Assembly (NCBI GenBank): GCA_016789455.1
Contig: JAEUQU010000002.1
Span: forward strand, 868,001-932,000
Direction of reading: 5' to 3'
DNA length: 64,000 bases
Source of the DNA: Candidatus Saccharibacteria bacterium
GTDB taxonomy: Bacteria; Patescibacteriota; Saccharimonadia; Saccharimonadales; Saccharimonadaceae
Positions 9,772 through 19,624 of the stretch are shown here, in pieces. The position numbers were made by a program, and so were the translations under genes. A model generated the notes under the pieces. It worked only from the letters and a program-made list of their open reading frames with translations. It did no database searches and was not told the DNA's origin. The number at the start of each line of letters is the position of its first letter. The first letter of the stretch is position 1.

Positions 9772-10258
9772 AGAGGCGCTGCTTGCCAGCACCCCCGCCA
9801 CACTGACACCCGCAGAGCTGGCCGGCCGGATACGCTCGGCCTACGGCGACATCACGTTTGTGGTTGATGATGATTTTTTCTGGTCGGCCGGCGACGAACA
9901 GCTGCATTACCGGCCAGCAGAGACGGCGGAGGACATCTGGTGCCTGCTGCACGAGATCGGCCACGCCCGGTTGAAGCATGCTGATTATACGACTGACGTG
10001 GAACTGCTTGGCCACGAAGTTGATGCCTGGGAGTGGGCGCGCAAAGCTGCCGGCCGGTTTGGCGTGGCGCTTGATGATGATTTTATCCAAGACCAGCTGG
10101 ATACGTACCGTTTTTGGCTGCATGCCCGTAGTCGCTGCCCCGATTGCCAGCAGACCGGACTACAGCATCCCGGCGGCCATTACGCCTGTTTGAACTGTCC
10201 TGCCACCTGGCATGCAAACGACGCCCGGAGGCGTCGTCTGCAACGAACCAGATTGTAG
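9761..10258 (+). CDS. HEXXH metallopeptidase-like protein with C-terminal zinc ribbon
   Basis: A 165-residue protein resembling the ImmA/IrrE-type minimal zinc peptidases. LLHEIGHARLKHADY (residues about 68-82) carries HEXXH, with a following H and the acidic HEVDAWEWA helix about 15 residues on, which is the usual third-ligand position. The C-terminus adds a compact zinc ribbon, C-P-D-C (about 128-131) and C-L-N-C (about 147-150), and a basic tail. Start ATG 9761 lies inside the end of the ROK kinase gene. ImmA-type peptidases often cleave repressors, but here there is no XRE repressor next to it, so the substrate is unknown. A hairpin (10218-10237) inside the 3' end could terminate the convergent KGG gene. 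Confidence 0.75.
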   Translation: MTAKEALLASTPATLTPAELAGRIRSAYGDITFVVDDDFFWSAGDEQLHYRPAETAEDIWCLLHEIGHARLKHADYTTDVELLGHEVDAWEWARKAAGRFGVALDDDFIQDQLDTYRFWLHARSRCPDCQQTGLQHPGGHYACLNCPATWHANDARRRRLQRTRL

Positions 10259-10298
10259 CTTGGGCTAAAATACTGGAAATAGTAAAGGCTGGTGTGCC

Positions 10299-10559
10299 CT
10301 ATTCGGCCTGCTGGACAGCAGTCTGAGCAGTGTCAACCGGCTTGATGTCCGACTGGACAGCGGTTTCGCTGACCTTGCGGCGGCGGCTGATCTTACCACC
10401 CTTGGAACCGGCGATACGGGCCAGTTCGCGGTTGTGGGCAAAACCACCGGTCTTACCGAGCTTGCCGCCCTTGGCACCGATACGTGCGTAAAAATCTTTG
10501 CCGTGGCGAGCACGGTTAGTAGCAGCGGCCTTGGCGCCGCCTTCTTTAGTTCCTGCCAT
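10299..10559 (-). CDS. KGG-repeat general stress protein
   Basis: An 86-residue hydrophilic, basic protein with the KGG repeats of GsiB/Em-like stress proteins: IGAKGGKLGKTGGFAHN and IAGSKGGKISRRRK. Such proteins are intrinsically disordered and accumulate in stress or desiccation; any role here is inferred. ATG 10559 is preceded by AAGGAG (spacing 4). The promoter is at 10662-10690, leaving a leader of about 95 nt. The tail after residue 60 (SETAVQSDIKPVDTAQTAVQ) is not part of the repeat family. Confidence 0.88.
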   Translation of the reverse strand: MAGTKEGGAKAAATNRARHGKDFYARIGAKGGKLGKTGGFAHNRELARIAGSKGGKISRRRKVSETAVQSDIKPVDTAQTAVQQAE

Positions 10560-10661
10560 ACTTCTCCTTTATGTATCCATCACAGGTCACAACGCCGTCC
10601 AACAGGGGTAGGCCGTGCAGCATGGATTGTATTACCTCACATGTGATATGTGTACGTAAGC

Positions 10662-10690
10662 ATAATAACAATATTTTATCATTTTGTCAA
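10662..10690 (-). promoter_or_regulatory. Promoter of the KGG protein gene
   Basis: Minus strand TTGACA (10690-10685), 17-nt spacer, TATTAT (10667-10662). Confidence 0.75.
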
Positions 10691-10761
10691 TATTTACATA
10701 ACCGATTTAACATTTTTTTAATATATTTGCGTTTTCCCGGCTGGTGATATATCATTGTGAG

Positions 10762-10826
10762 TAGTCAGATAACAGATGTGACCGACTGACAAAACGACCC
10801 ATGTGCGAGGCGGGTCGTTTTTTTAT
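10762..10826 (+). ncRNA. Possible small RNA with terminator
   Basis: A clean intrinsic terminator, AACGACCC (10793-10800) with GGGTCGTT (10812-10819) and seven T residues, has no gene upstream on this strand. TTTGCG-18-TATCAT near 10727-10756 could start a transcript of about 65 nt, containing GTCAG...CTGAC. Confidence 0.35.
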
Positions 10827-11062
10827 TGGCCTGCACTTTTATCCTCTTTTGTCGTCAGATGCTTATATTCTTATCGGCGGACCACGGCGATCAACTGGCG
10901 ATACGCGGCCCCACTCGGCTACATACGGCGCGATTCTGCCGCTTATGGTGGTCGTAGCGGCTCTCAGGCCGCTGTGTGCCCGAAGTGGTAATTCGTGACT
11001 ATATTCAGCCATAAACGGGTTATACGGGGCTCCTACGGCCTCACAGGGCTAATATTGTGGTG

Positions 11063-11091
11063 CTGACAGGGGTCGCCCCGACATATATAAT
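11063..11091 (+). promoter_or_regulatory. Promoter for the 23-codon reading frame
   Basis: CTGACA (11063-11068), 17-nt spacer, TATAAT (11086-11091). The 10830-11060 stretch upstream has no credible gene; it holds a small hairpin GCGGC-TCTCAG-GCCGC and is otherwise unassigned. Confidence 0.5.
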
Positions 11092-11136
11092 GTATGCGGA
11101 GCATCTACTTGGCGCCTTGCATACGGGAGGTACCCT

Positions 11137-11208
11137 ATGTATCGTTCGTTGCTCTCCGCACTTCACCGATCGCATCTGGCTGCAATCAAAAAATCCCCTC
11201 ATACTTGA
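11137..11208 (+). CDS. Candidate 23-codon small protein
   Basis: ATG 11137 follows GGGAGG at ideal spacing (6 nt) and a good promoter 40 nt upstream. The frame reads MYRSLLSALHRSHLAAIKK then SPHT and stops at TGA 11206, inside the loop of the terminator hairpin 11188-11217. The peptide is amphipathic and basic. It may be a real small protein, a leader peptide or a fortuitous frame; there is no downstream gene on this strand for it to regulate. Confidence 0.4.
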   Translation: MYRSLLSALHRSHLAAIKKSPHT

Positions 11209-11217
11209 GGGGATTTC
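11188..11217 (-). terminator. Terminator of the 11237 pilin gene
   Basis: AAATCCCCTC/GAGGGGATTT stem with TTTTTTG on the minus strand, 20 nt after the pilin stop codon; also usable on the plus strand. Confidence 0.8.
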
Positions 11218-11236
11218 GTGCGAAGGACGGAACGGT

Positions 11237-11803
11237 CTAGTTCAGACTGGCCTTGGTCTTTTGGACTGCAGCACTGCCGTTCACCCCTTCTTCAGTCCAG
11301 TACAGAATGTACTTGGGACAAGGAGTGGCCGCACAGTTGGTGGTGCCGTCCGACTGGAAGGCGCGGTACCCGTAGAGGTTAGTGACCGTTGATGCCGGCT
11401 GAGCGTTATCGATATTGTTCGTGCCGGTGCCACCAGGAGCCAATAAGGCATTCTTATCGATACCTGTCAGAATAGTTGCGACGTCATCACCCGTCTTTGG
11501 TACGGTGTCGTTGTAATCCAGCGCAGAAGCGAGAGGATATGTGCTGTTATTGTTGGTGTAGTACACCTCAAGCTGGCCGGAAATAGCTTTTATGTCCGTA
11601 GCGCGCTCGGTATTACGGGCGCGAGCCTGCACGCCGCTGAAGGTGTTCAGCACGATGGCGGCCAGGATGCCGATGACGACGATGACAATCAGCAGCTCGA
11701 CGATCGTAAATCCGACGGCCGACTGCTTACCCTGCGGCGTCTTGCCGAACTTAGTGCTAATCCCTAGTTTCAGTTGCCTGGCGGTGACTGGTCTGGTTTT
11801 CAT
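11237..11803 (-). CDS. Type IV prepilin-like protein
   Basis: A 188-residue pilin or pseudopilin. A long basic leader (about 31 residues) ends at the prepilin peptidase site G-FTIVELLIVIVVIGILAA; the mature protein starts with Phe and has Glu at +5, then the hydrophobic alpha-1 helix. QARARNTERATDIKAISGQL continues the helix into a globular domain with a Cys pair (C-AATP-C). AAGGA is 7 nt before ATG 11803. The window holds seven intact genes of this type plus one remnant. These are probably minor pilins or pilus variants of a type IV pilus machine whose ATPases are outside the window. Confidence 0.92.
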   Translation of the reverse strand: MKTRPVTARQLKLGISTKFGKTPQGKQSAVGFTIVELLIVIVVIGILAAIVLNTFSGVQARARNTERATDIKAISGQLEVYYTNNNSTYPLASALDYNDTVPKTGDDVATILTGIDKNALLAPGGTGTNNIDNAQPASTVTNLYGYRAFQSDGTTNCAATPCPKYILYWTEEGVNGSAAVQKTKASLN

Positions 11804-11962
11804 GACTGATTCCTTATATTTATTTTTACGCTATCGTTAGCACCATTATAACGCATTACGCATACGTTTCAAATATTATTTATGCACATATCTAACAGAT
11901 AGCAGTCTGTTTTTCACCACTGTCACAGCACGATGTGAGCAGCCCGTCGCATGCGTCTGAAC

Positions 11963-11990
11963 AACAAAAAAGAGCCCTCTAGGGGCTCGT
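11963..11990 (-). terminator. Terminator after 5S rRNA
   Basis: GAGCCC (11972-11977) and GGGCTC (11983-11988), followed on the minus strand by TTTTTTGTTG, 12 nt past the 5S 3' end. Confidence 0.85.
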
Positions 11991-12001
11991 TTCTTGTCAA
12001 T

Positions 12002-12112
12002 TCGGCACCGTGCTAGTTTCCCACTCGACTGAGCAGTATAATCGCCGCTGCTAGGCTTAACTTCTGTGTTCGGCATGAGAACAGGTGTTTCCCTAGCGCC
12101 ATGGGCACCGAG
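12002..12112 (-). rRNA. rrf: 5S ribosomal RNA
   Basis: The minus strand shows the 5S hallmarks: an acceptor-type stem (TCGGTGCC with the GGCACCGTG end), GGGAAACACCTGTTC, CATGCCGAACACAGAAGTTAAG and the loop near the 3' end. The length of about 110 nt is typical. The ends are estimated to within a few nt. It lies 220 nt downstream of 23S and is probably co-transcribed with it. Confidence 0.93.
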
Positions 12113-12204
12113 TCGGGTCTATCTGGGATAGGACCAACTCGATGTCCATACGGTGTACGAAAAGATGTGAAAGAACGATCGGTATAGTGTAGATATTGTA
12201 CACT

Positions 12205-12219
12205 AACTACTAGTCGACC
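12205..12219. repeat. 23S processing stem, 3' arm
   Basis: AACTACTAGTCGACC is the perfect 15-nt reverse complement of 15575-15589. The two arms bracket 23S rRNA and would form a precursor stem typical of RNase III processing, separate from 16S. Confidence 0.8.
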
Positions 12220-12330
12220 TACCAGGTGTGTTGCTAATTGCTTAGCTCGCCTCTGGTTCCCATGACTTGCCCGTGTCATCACTGACCACAGCGTATCAAC
12301 GATACGCCTAGCGAACAAATCATGGAACAT

Positions 12331-15567
<3,237 letters not shown>

Positions 15568-15574
15568 ATGCATT

Positions 15575-15589
15575 GGTCGACTAGTAGTT
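15575..15589. repeat. 23S processing stem, 5' arm
   Basis: GGTCGACTAGTAGTT, a perfect 15-nt complement of 12205-12219. Confidence 0.8.
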
Positions 15590-15806
15590 GGTATACACTT
15601 TCATGCACAACAACTGCCGTCGTCCTTTCATCATCTAATCAAATTGTTAATCTGCAGAACTCCACCAATATCACTCGCGGCCTGTGGGCCGTGCAGCGAT
15701 TGAGTTCTCGAAACAGTAGCTCATCGGATGGTATTCGCTCGGACATACCTCGTCAGCTCCTGTTTTGAGAATTCAATTCAGAACGCAACTCTGTACAACT
15801 CAGGAT

Positions 15807-15836
15807 AGTGTAACAGTAGTTACCTCTGTTTGTAAA
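15807..15836 (-). promoter_or_regulatory. Promoter of the 23S-5S unit
   Basis: Minus strand TTTACA (15836-15831), 18-nt spacer, TACACT (15812-15807). The leader of about 230 nt contains GATTAACAATTTGA near 15635-15648, resembling the boxA motif also seen before 16S. Confidence 0.55.
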
Positions 15837-15887
15837 GGACTTTTTTCGTCGTGTCATCCTTATGCGGTTTGCTTTAGCGCAGCCGTA

Positions 15888-15930
15888 TAAAAATAACCTC
15901 CGATGCCACACCTCGTGGCGGCCAGAGGTT
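15888..15930 (-). terminator. Terminator of the 16040 pilin gene
   Basis: AACCTC/GAGGTT (15895-15900 and 15925-15930) enclosing GCCAC/GTGGC, followed on the minus strand by ATTTTTATA. It insulates the pilin transcript from the 23S promoter. The rest of 15931-16039 shows only a small hairpin, AATAGTAA/TTACTATT. Confidence 0.7.
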
Positions 15931-16039
15931 TCTCCCAAGTCGTTGATGACTTATTGGCGAAACATTCGCGTACTGAAAGTAATAGTAAGTGAAAGTTATT
16001 ACTATTGCAATAGTTTTTGAGTGCTAAGGTGTAGTAATT

Positions 16040-16612
16040 TTAGCACCCTAAGGTTATGTACGGCACATACTGGTCATGCTGGGCCACGGTAGCCCAGGTA
16101 TCCAGCTGGTGCGGTGTCGCAAAGATGCCAATCTTATCCAGGAAACCGCAGCCGCCGCCCTCGGTCTCGTTCTCGTCGATGTAATACGGGCGGCCCCAAG
16201 GGTCTTCCAGGCCGGTGAGGTTGGTGCCGGCAGCATTGCCGATCGCCTGCAGGGCTGCCTTGTAATCCGTCCAGCAGGGGTCGGTATTCTTATTAAGCGT
16301 GGCAAAGTTAGTGCCACCGACCTTATGGACGCATTCCCAGGCGGTGCCGGCATCATTGGTAATGGCCATCAGGGCGACATCACCCCGTGCGATACGGGCC
16401 GTCTTAATGGCCTTCATCAAAGCCGAAAGATCGGAGTTGATGCGGGCGGCCCTGGCCTGGTCCTGCGAACGGGCATACGAATTCATGGCCACGACCGCCA
16501 GGATGCCGATGACGACCACCACGATGAGCAGTTCGACAATGGTAAAACCCCGGGAACTCCGCCCCTTCCGGCCTGCGCCGAGCAGATTGTTAACTATTTT
16601 TGATGTTTTCAT
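16040..16612 (-). CDS. Type IV pilin / GspG-like pseudopilin
   Basis: A 190-residue pilin. The leader ends at RSSRG-FTIVELLIVVVVIGILAV, and the mature N-terminus is followed by QDQARAARINSDLSALMKAI. The globular part has CWTDYKAALQAIGNAAGTNL and the GspG-type loop DPWGRPYYIDENE, close to the 22423 and 23069 pilins (DPWG-x-PY-x-x-D-x-NE). The start is placed at MKTSKIVNNLL (16612), with TATAAT 13 nt upstream; the longer frame to 16684 would prepend a non-leader sequence. It sits between the tRNA pair and 23S, i.e. inside the ancestral rRNA operon. Confidence 0.9.
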   Translation of the reverse strand: MKTSKIVNNLLGAGRKGRSSRGFTIVELLIVVVVIGILAVVAMNSYARSQDQARAARINSDLSALMKAIKTARIARGDVALMAITNDAGTAWECVHKVGGTNFATLNKNTDPCWTDYKAALQAIGNAAGTNLTGLEDPWGRPYYIDENETEGGGCGFLDKIGIFATPHQLDTWATVAQHDQYVPYITLGC

Positions 16613-16711
16613 AGCTAATACGGCGATTATACCATAAGCATCACGATTGCCCCACGCCAGTCCGACACTATACAATGAGGGCAATACTTAGCGGGTAATT
16701 GAGGAATGTTC

Positions 16712-17059
16712 ATGACCAACGCACAAAAAACTTTGACCGCCCTGCTGCTGGCCGCAGCCTTCGGCCTGCTGCACCTACTGACCTACAGCGGCATCTGGTT
16801 CCTGGAGATGCCGTTCGCCCGGACGCGCCAGGCCTGCGCTGCCAGCGTCAGCGTCAGCCACGTCTGCAAATGCACCATCGTCGAACACAATGCCGTCGGC
16901 TTCCCTTTCCGAGCCAACTACAATGATGAATGCCAGCAGGACCATGCACCGGTCATCTGGATCATGGGCGTGAATTACGCGCTGCAGCTGTTGTTCCTGG
17001 CGGCGGTGTTCGTCATCCTGCAGGAAGTATTCTCAGGAGGGAAAAGGTCACGGCGATGA
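16712..17059 (+). CDS. Small two-helix membrane protein with Cys-rich loop
   Basis: A 115-residue unrecognised protein. TM1 is near residues 8-30 (LTALLLAAAFGLLHLLTYSG) and TM2 near 85-105 (WIMGVNYALQLLFLAAVFVI). The loop between them has four Cys (CAASVSVSHVCKC and NDEC) and is probably extracytoplasmic and disulfide-bonded. GAGG precedes ATG 16712 by 7 nt. It overlaps the pilin remnant by ATGA, so the two are coupled. It is on the opposite strand to the flanking pilins. Confidence 0.75.
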   Translation: MTNAQKTLTALLLAAAFGLLHLLTYSGIWFLEMPFARTRQACAASVSVSHVCKCTIVEHNAVGFPFRANYNDECQQDHAPVIWIMGVNYALQLLFLAAVFVILQEVFSGGKRSRR

Positions 17060-17262
17060 GCAGGGCGCCGTCCCGCGGCTTCACCATCCCGGAGGTCACG
17101 ACTGCCGGCGGCGAGTTCGCACTGCGCATGTCGCCCGAAAATTTCCGGCACGCCCACTACTGCACCTCCGGCAGCTCGTTCGTACTGGCCGGAGAGACGA
17201 CGTACTGCGGTACCGCCGGCTTTGGGAACGGGGCGGCGAAGGCGTGTTACGTGGCGAACTGA
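17056..17262 (+). pseudogene. Pilin remnant lacking the hydrophobic helix
   Basis: A 68-residue frame starting at the ATGA overlap with the preceding gene. It begins with a prepilin cleavage-like site, SRG-FTIPEV, then jumps directly to TTAGGEFALRMS and a Cys-containing pilin-like tail (CTSGSSFVLAGETTYCGTAG). The 25-residue alpha-1 core that should follow FTIPEV is missing, so assembly into a pilus seems impossible. The best reading is an internal deletion of about 40 codons; a small secreted peptide is the alternative. Confidence 0.6.
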
Positions 17263-17267
17263 TTTCT

Positions 17268-17906
17268 CTATACCTTTGCAGGATCGGGCAATGGAATCGC
17301 ACACCAGCGCGCGGCGCTTCCACCATAGGTATAGCCACTTGGGGCGTTCGTACCGAATACTCCCCAGCCGCCAGTCTCGTATATCGGCTTACCATACGCA
17401 CAAGTAGCCGGCGACTCAATCACGTACGCCAGATACCAGGCGTGCGCGGTACCGTTCAGCGTCGCATACGGAATAATCCATAGCCATACGCCCGAAGAGT
17501 TGCTGTTATCTCCCTCCAGGTACTTGGCTCCGCTGGCCGTCGCGGTCGTATCAATATAAGCCCTCATCTTGGTATTGAAGCTGGGGATGGTGCTGGCCAA
17601 CGACGTGGTGCCGTTTGCTGCTACCTGGCAATCCCCCGTGCCGTTGGAGTCGACATCGGGATAGCTGCCGAGACAGAAGTATACTTCGGTGCCGCCAGCC
17701 ATCTCTGAGGGGTATGCGTTGCCGTTGGCCACCGCATAGGCCAGCAAGGCCTTGTGCCACGCCTGGGCCAACGAGACATTCTGTTGGTTGCGGGCGTTAC
17801 GCTGAATGCCAGCGTACGAATTGAGAGCGATGGCGGCCAGAATGCCAATCACTACTATGACGATAAGAAGTTCTACGATTGTAAAACCATTGCGGCGCTT
17901 ATACAT
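17268..17906 (-). CDS. Type IV pilin-like protein
   Basis: A 212-residue pilin with a very short leader: MYKRRNG-FTIVELLIVIVVIGILAAIALNSY. The globular domain resembles that of the 58915 pilin: QNVSLAQAWHKALLAYAVANGNAYP, a Cys pair (C-LGSYPDVDSNGTGD-C) and an ending with CAIPLPDP (the other ends CRLKLPDP). ATG 17906 is 6 nt after TATAGT of an extended -10 (TGCTATAGT), suggesting a leaderless mRNA. It lies between the tRNA-Ile/Ala unit and the pilin remnant. Confidence 0.9.
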   Translation of the reverse strand: MYKRRNGFTIVELLIVIVVIGILAAIALNSYAGIQRNARNQQNVSLAQAWHKALLAYAVANGNAYPSEMAGGTEVYFCLGSYPDVDSNGTGDCQVAANGTTSLASTIPSFNTKMRAYIDTTATASGAKYLEGDNSNSSGVWLWIIPYATLNGTAHAWYLAYVIESPATCAYGKPIYETGGWGVFGTNAPSGYTYGGSAARWCAIPLPDPAKV

Positions 17907-17951
17907 AAAATTACTATAGCATAAGCATGTTGTATAAAAATCGTTGACAAA

Positions 17952-17973
17952 CAAAAAACGACCGGACGGTCGC
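17952..17973 (-). terminator. Terminator of the tRNA-Ala/tRNA-Ile unit
   Basis: CGACCG/CGGTCG (17959-17972) followed on the minus strand by TTTTTTGTTTG, 28 nt after tRNA-Ile. Confidence 0.85.
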
Positions 17974-18000
17974 CTAAGTTCCCTGTGAAGTGCTGCATGG

Positions 18001-18074
18001 TGGGGCTATCTGGACTTGAACCAGAGACCTCGTCATTATCAGTGACGCGCTCTAACCAACTGAGCTATAGCCCC
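18001..18074 (-). tRNA. tRNA-Ile (GAT)
   Basis: Cloverleaf on the minus strand: acceptor GGGGCTA/TAGCCCC with discriminator A, D arm GCTCAGTTGGTTAGAGC, anticodon loop CTGATAA, T arm GGTTCAAGTCC. CCA is not encoded. Confidence 0.97.
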
Positions 18075-18096
18075 ATACGTACAGGCTCACATATGG

Positions 18097-18170
18097 TGGA
18101 GCGTCAGGGACTCGAACCCTGGACCCCCTGCTTGCAAAGCAGGTGCTCTAGCCAACTGAGCTAACGCCCC
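18097..18170 (-). tRNA. tRNA-Ala (TGC)
   Basis: Cloverleaf on the minus strand: acceptor GGGGCGT with ACGCTCC (one wobble), D arm GCTCAGTTGGCTAGAGC, anticodon loop TTTGCAA, T arm GGGTTCGAGTCCC. CCA is not encoded. Ala precedes Ile in transcription order. Confidence 0.97.
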
Positions 18171-18219
18171 ATGATCGTATGGAATGGCTATCAAAATGTC
18201 TCACGACAAGTTCCACGTT

Positions 18220-18248
18220 ATTGTATAGAACTTCATCTGTTTTTGCAA
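18220..18248 (-). promoter_or_regulatory. Promoter of the tRNA-Ala/tRNA-Ile unit
   Basis: Minus strand TTGCAA (18248-18243), 17-nt spacer, TACAAT (18225-18220), about 40 nt before tRNA-Ala. Confidence 0.65.
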
Positions 18249-18296
18249 TGCTGTCCGCCGCTCTGCGCGTCGCAACGATAGTCTGAAAATGGAACA

Positions 18297-18368
18297 CCGC
18301 TGGGCGGAGGACGAGGGCCCGAAGGGCCGACGGTCAGTGACCGTACACTCAATCCCCCGCCGCAGCGG
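18297..18368 (-). other. Type-1 branched 3' element, copy 1
   Basis: Begins 5 nt after the stop of the 18373 gene. Outer helix CCGCTG (18297-18302)/CAGCGG (18363-18368) and GCGG (18304-18307)/CCGC (18357-18360); two inner hairpins GGCCC-GAA-GGGCC (18316-18328) and ACGGTC-AGT-GACCGT (18330-18344). Same architecture as 18875-18948 and 19545-19618, with compensatory base changes between copies. Confidence 0.75.
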
Positions 18369-18372
18369 TTTG

Positions 18373-18684
18373 TCACACGTGTCCGGCGACCCGTTCACTC
18401 CTGTCGGCGGTCTTCTGGTTGGGGACGAGGACCGCCAGCATCGCCTCCGTCGTGACCGCCACCGCCAGCATGGCGGCGATGATCCACGGAGCGCCGACCG
18501 ACAGCGGCAGCACCAGCAGTGGCGAGCAGCTGAGGATCGGCAGGACGAAGATGTGCAGGACCACCTCCTGGCTGGTGAAGATGGTCGGCTTCCAGCCCCC
18601 ATCCGTCCAGCTGATCTTGACCAGCGCGAGGAGCGCGGGCAGGAGCAGGACGATGAGGGCGTAGGGGAACAGCTCGGCATCCAT
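18373..18684 (-). CDS. Orphan cassette-type membrane protein, 103 aa
   Basis: Unrecognised protein with three hydrophobic segments: residues about 5-25 (FPYALIVLLLPALLALVKIS), about 38-60 (EVVLHIFVLPILSCSPLLVL) and about 66-88 (PWIIAAMLAVAVTTEAMLAV). The C-terminus is short and polar. ATG 18684 has AAAGGA about 10 nt upstream. Its promoter is at 18765-18793, giving a leader of about 75 nt. A branched 3' element follows the stop. It sits between 16S and tRNA-Ala, on the rRNA strand. Function unknown. Confidence 0.75.
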   Translation of the reverse strand: MDAELFPYALIVLLLPALLALVKISWTDGGWKPTIFTSQEVVLHIFVLPILSCSPLLVLPLSVGAPWIIAAMLAVAVTTEAMLAVLVPNQKTADRSERVAGHV

Positions 18685-18764
18685 CAGGACAGTCCTTTCG
18701 CTTGGGAAACACGGTGAGGTGCAGGCCGCACAACGGGCATACTGCCATAGCGGGCCTATATATA

Positions 18765-18793
18765 ATTATAGCATAGTGCTTGCGTTTAGTCAA
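18765..18793 (-). promoter_or_regulatory. Cassette promoter (18373 gene)
   Basis: Minus strand TTGACT (18793-18788), 17-nt spacer, TATAAT (18770-18765). From the -35 through CAAGCA and the TATGCTATAATTA stretch it is nearly identical to the promoter at 20086-20114. Confidence 0.85.
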
Positions 18794-18874
18794 TGAATTA
18801 CTGCTACCCAACAGGGGTACGAACGTTTCGTCCTACTGGACTCATCAGCATAACCTGCGAGTTATGGACGTTCG

Positions 18875-18948
18875 CCGCTGGGCGGAGGTGAGGAGCCGAC
18901 GGCTCTCACGCGGTCGATGACCGCGCACTCGATCCTCCGCTCCAGCGG
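18875..18948 (-). other. Type-1 branched 3' element, copy 2
   Basis: Lies 34 nt after the stop of the 18982 gene. Outer helix CCGCTG (18875-18880)/CAGCGG (18943-18948) plus GCGGAGG/CCTCCGC; inner hairpins GAGCC-GAC-GGCTC (18893-18905) and GCGGTC-GAT-GACCGC (18910-18924). Relative to copy 1 the first inner helix has changed on both sides. Confidence 0.75.
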
Positions 18949-18981
18949 TGCGCATACCAGAGGGGTGTGCGGCTGCAGGGG

Positions 18982-19410
18982 TTACTGGTTTTCACCACTT
19001 GAGCGTGTGAGCCCCAGGATGACCTGCGCCTTGTGCTGGATGGCACATGAGGCGCAGAGGCCCGGCATGCCCGGCTTGGTGAACCCCTCCTGCACGCAGG
19101 CGAGGAAGGTGTCCCAGTGGATTACCAGGTGCAGCAGGATGCCGAGCGGCACCAGCGGCACGGCCAACAGCAGGGACGCGGCGCCGGGCAGGAACAGCCC
19201 GAAACCCACTCCCAGCACCATGCCCAAGCCGATCATCGACCAGCTGAGCAGCCGGATGATGGACTGCCCCATGGTGAGGTGCCGCAGCCCCAGCCAGCGG
19301 GTGCGGCGGGCCTGTCGGACGGACGACAGGGCGTCGAGCGTCTCGCGGTCGCTGGGGTGCATGTTGGTGTTGATGGGCAGACCGTCGGTGACGATGGACG
19401 GAACGGACAT
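18982..19410 (-). CDS. Orphan cassette-type membrane protein with CXXC tail, 142 aa
   Basis: Unrecognised. A hydrophilic N-terminus (about 50 residues, Arg-rich near RQARRTRWLGLRH) is followed by two membrane helices (about 53-77 and about 80-97, including VPLVPLGILLHLVIHW). The C-terminal tail has CASCAIQHKAQVILGLTRS. That C-x-x-C-x-x-Q-x-x-AQ-x-x-LGL motif recurs in the next gene (19625-19990: CEHCIQQDDAQIALGLAPS), so the two are paralogs with a possible metal- or thiol-active cytoplasmic tail. ATG 19410 follows AGGAG by 5 nt. It has its own promoter at 19477-19505 and a branched 3' element. Confidence 0.75.
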   Translation of the reverse strand: MSVPSIVTDGLPINTNMHPSDRETLDALSSVRQARRTRWLGLRHLTMGQSIIRLLSWSMIGLGMVLGVGFGLFLPGAASLLLAVPLVPLGILLHLVIHWDTFLACVQEGFTKPGMPGLCASCAIQHKAQVILGLTRSSGENQ

Positions 19411-19476
19411 GATCACTCCTGAAACTCGGAACCTATCGGGTGCGGACAGCGGAAACTGAAGGCTGTCACTACACTT

Positions 19477-19505
19477 ATTATATAACTTTGATTATGTTTA
19501 GTCAA
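19477..19505 (-). promoter_or_regulatory. Cassette promoter (18982 gene)
   Basis: Minus strand TTGACT (19505-19500), 17-nt spacer, TATAAT (19482-19477); shares the TTGACTAAAC start with the two neighbouring cassette promoters. Confidence 0.85.
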
Positions 19506-19544
19506 TAGTTACGTGCGGCCGTTGGTGCTTAGAAAAAACGAAAA

Positions 19545-19618
19545 CCGCCGGGCGGAGGATGAGGGCCTTTGGAAGGCCGACGGTCAGTGACCGTACACTC
19601 AATCCCCCGCCGCAGCGG
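19545..19618 (-). other. Type-1 branched 3' element, copy 3
   Basis: Begins 7 nt after the stop of the 19625 gene. Inner hairpins GGCCTT-TGG-AAGGCC (19564-19578) and ACGGTC-AGT-GACCGT (19580-19594). The outer helix uses CCGCCG and GGCGGAGG with CCCCGC and CAGCGG (one mismatch). Only this copy is followed by a T-rich tract (TTTTCGTTTTTTC on the minus strand), so it can double as a terminator. Confidence 0.75.
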
Positions 19619-19624
19619 TGTGGG

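Noticed and set aside
18297-19618. Integron attC sites and gene cassettes
   Set aside because: The 3' elements are at the right place and size, but the GTTRRRY/RYYYAAC core boxes were not found, each gene has its own promoter, and no integrase is in the window. The resemblance is architectural only.
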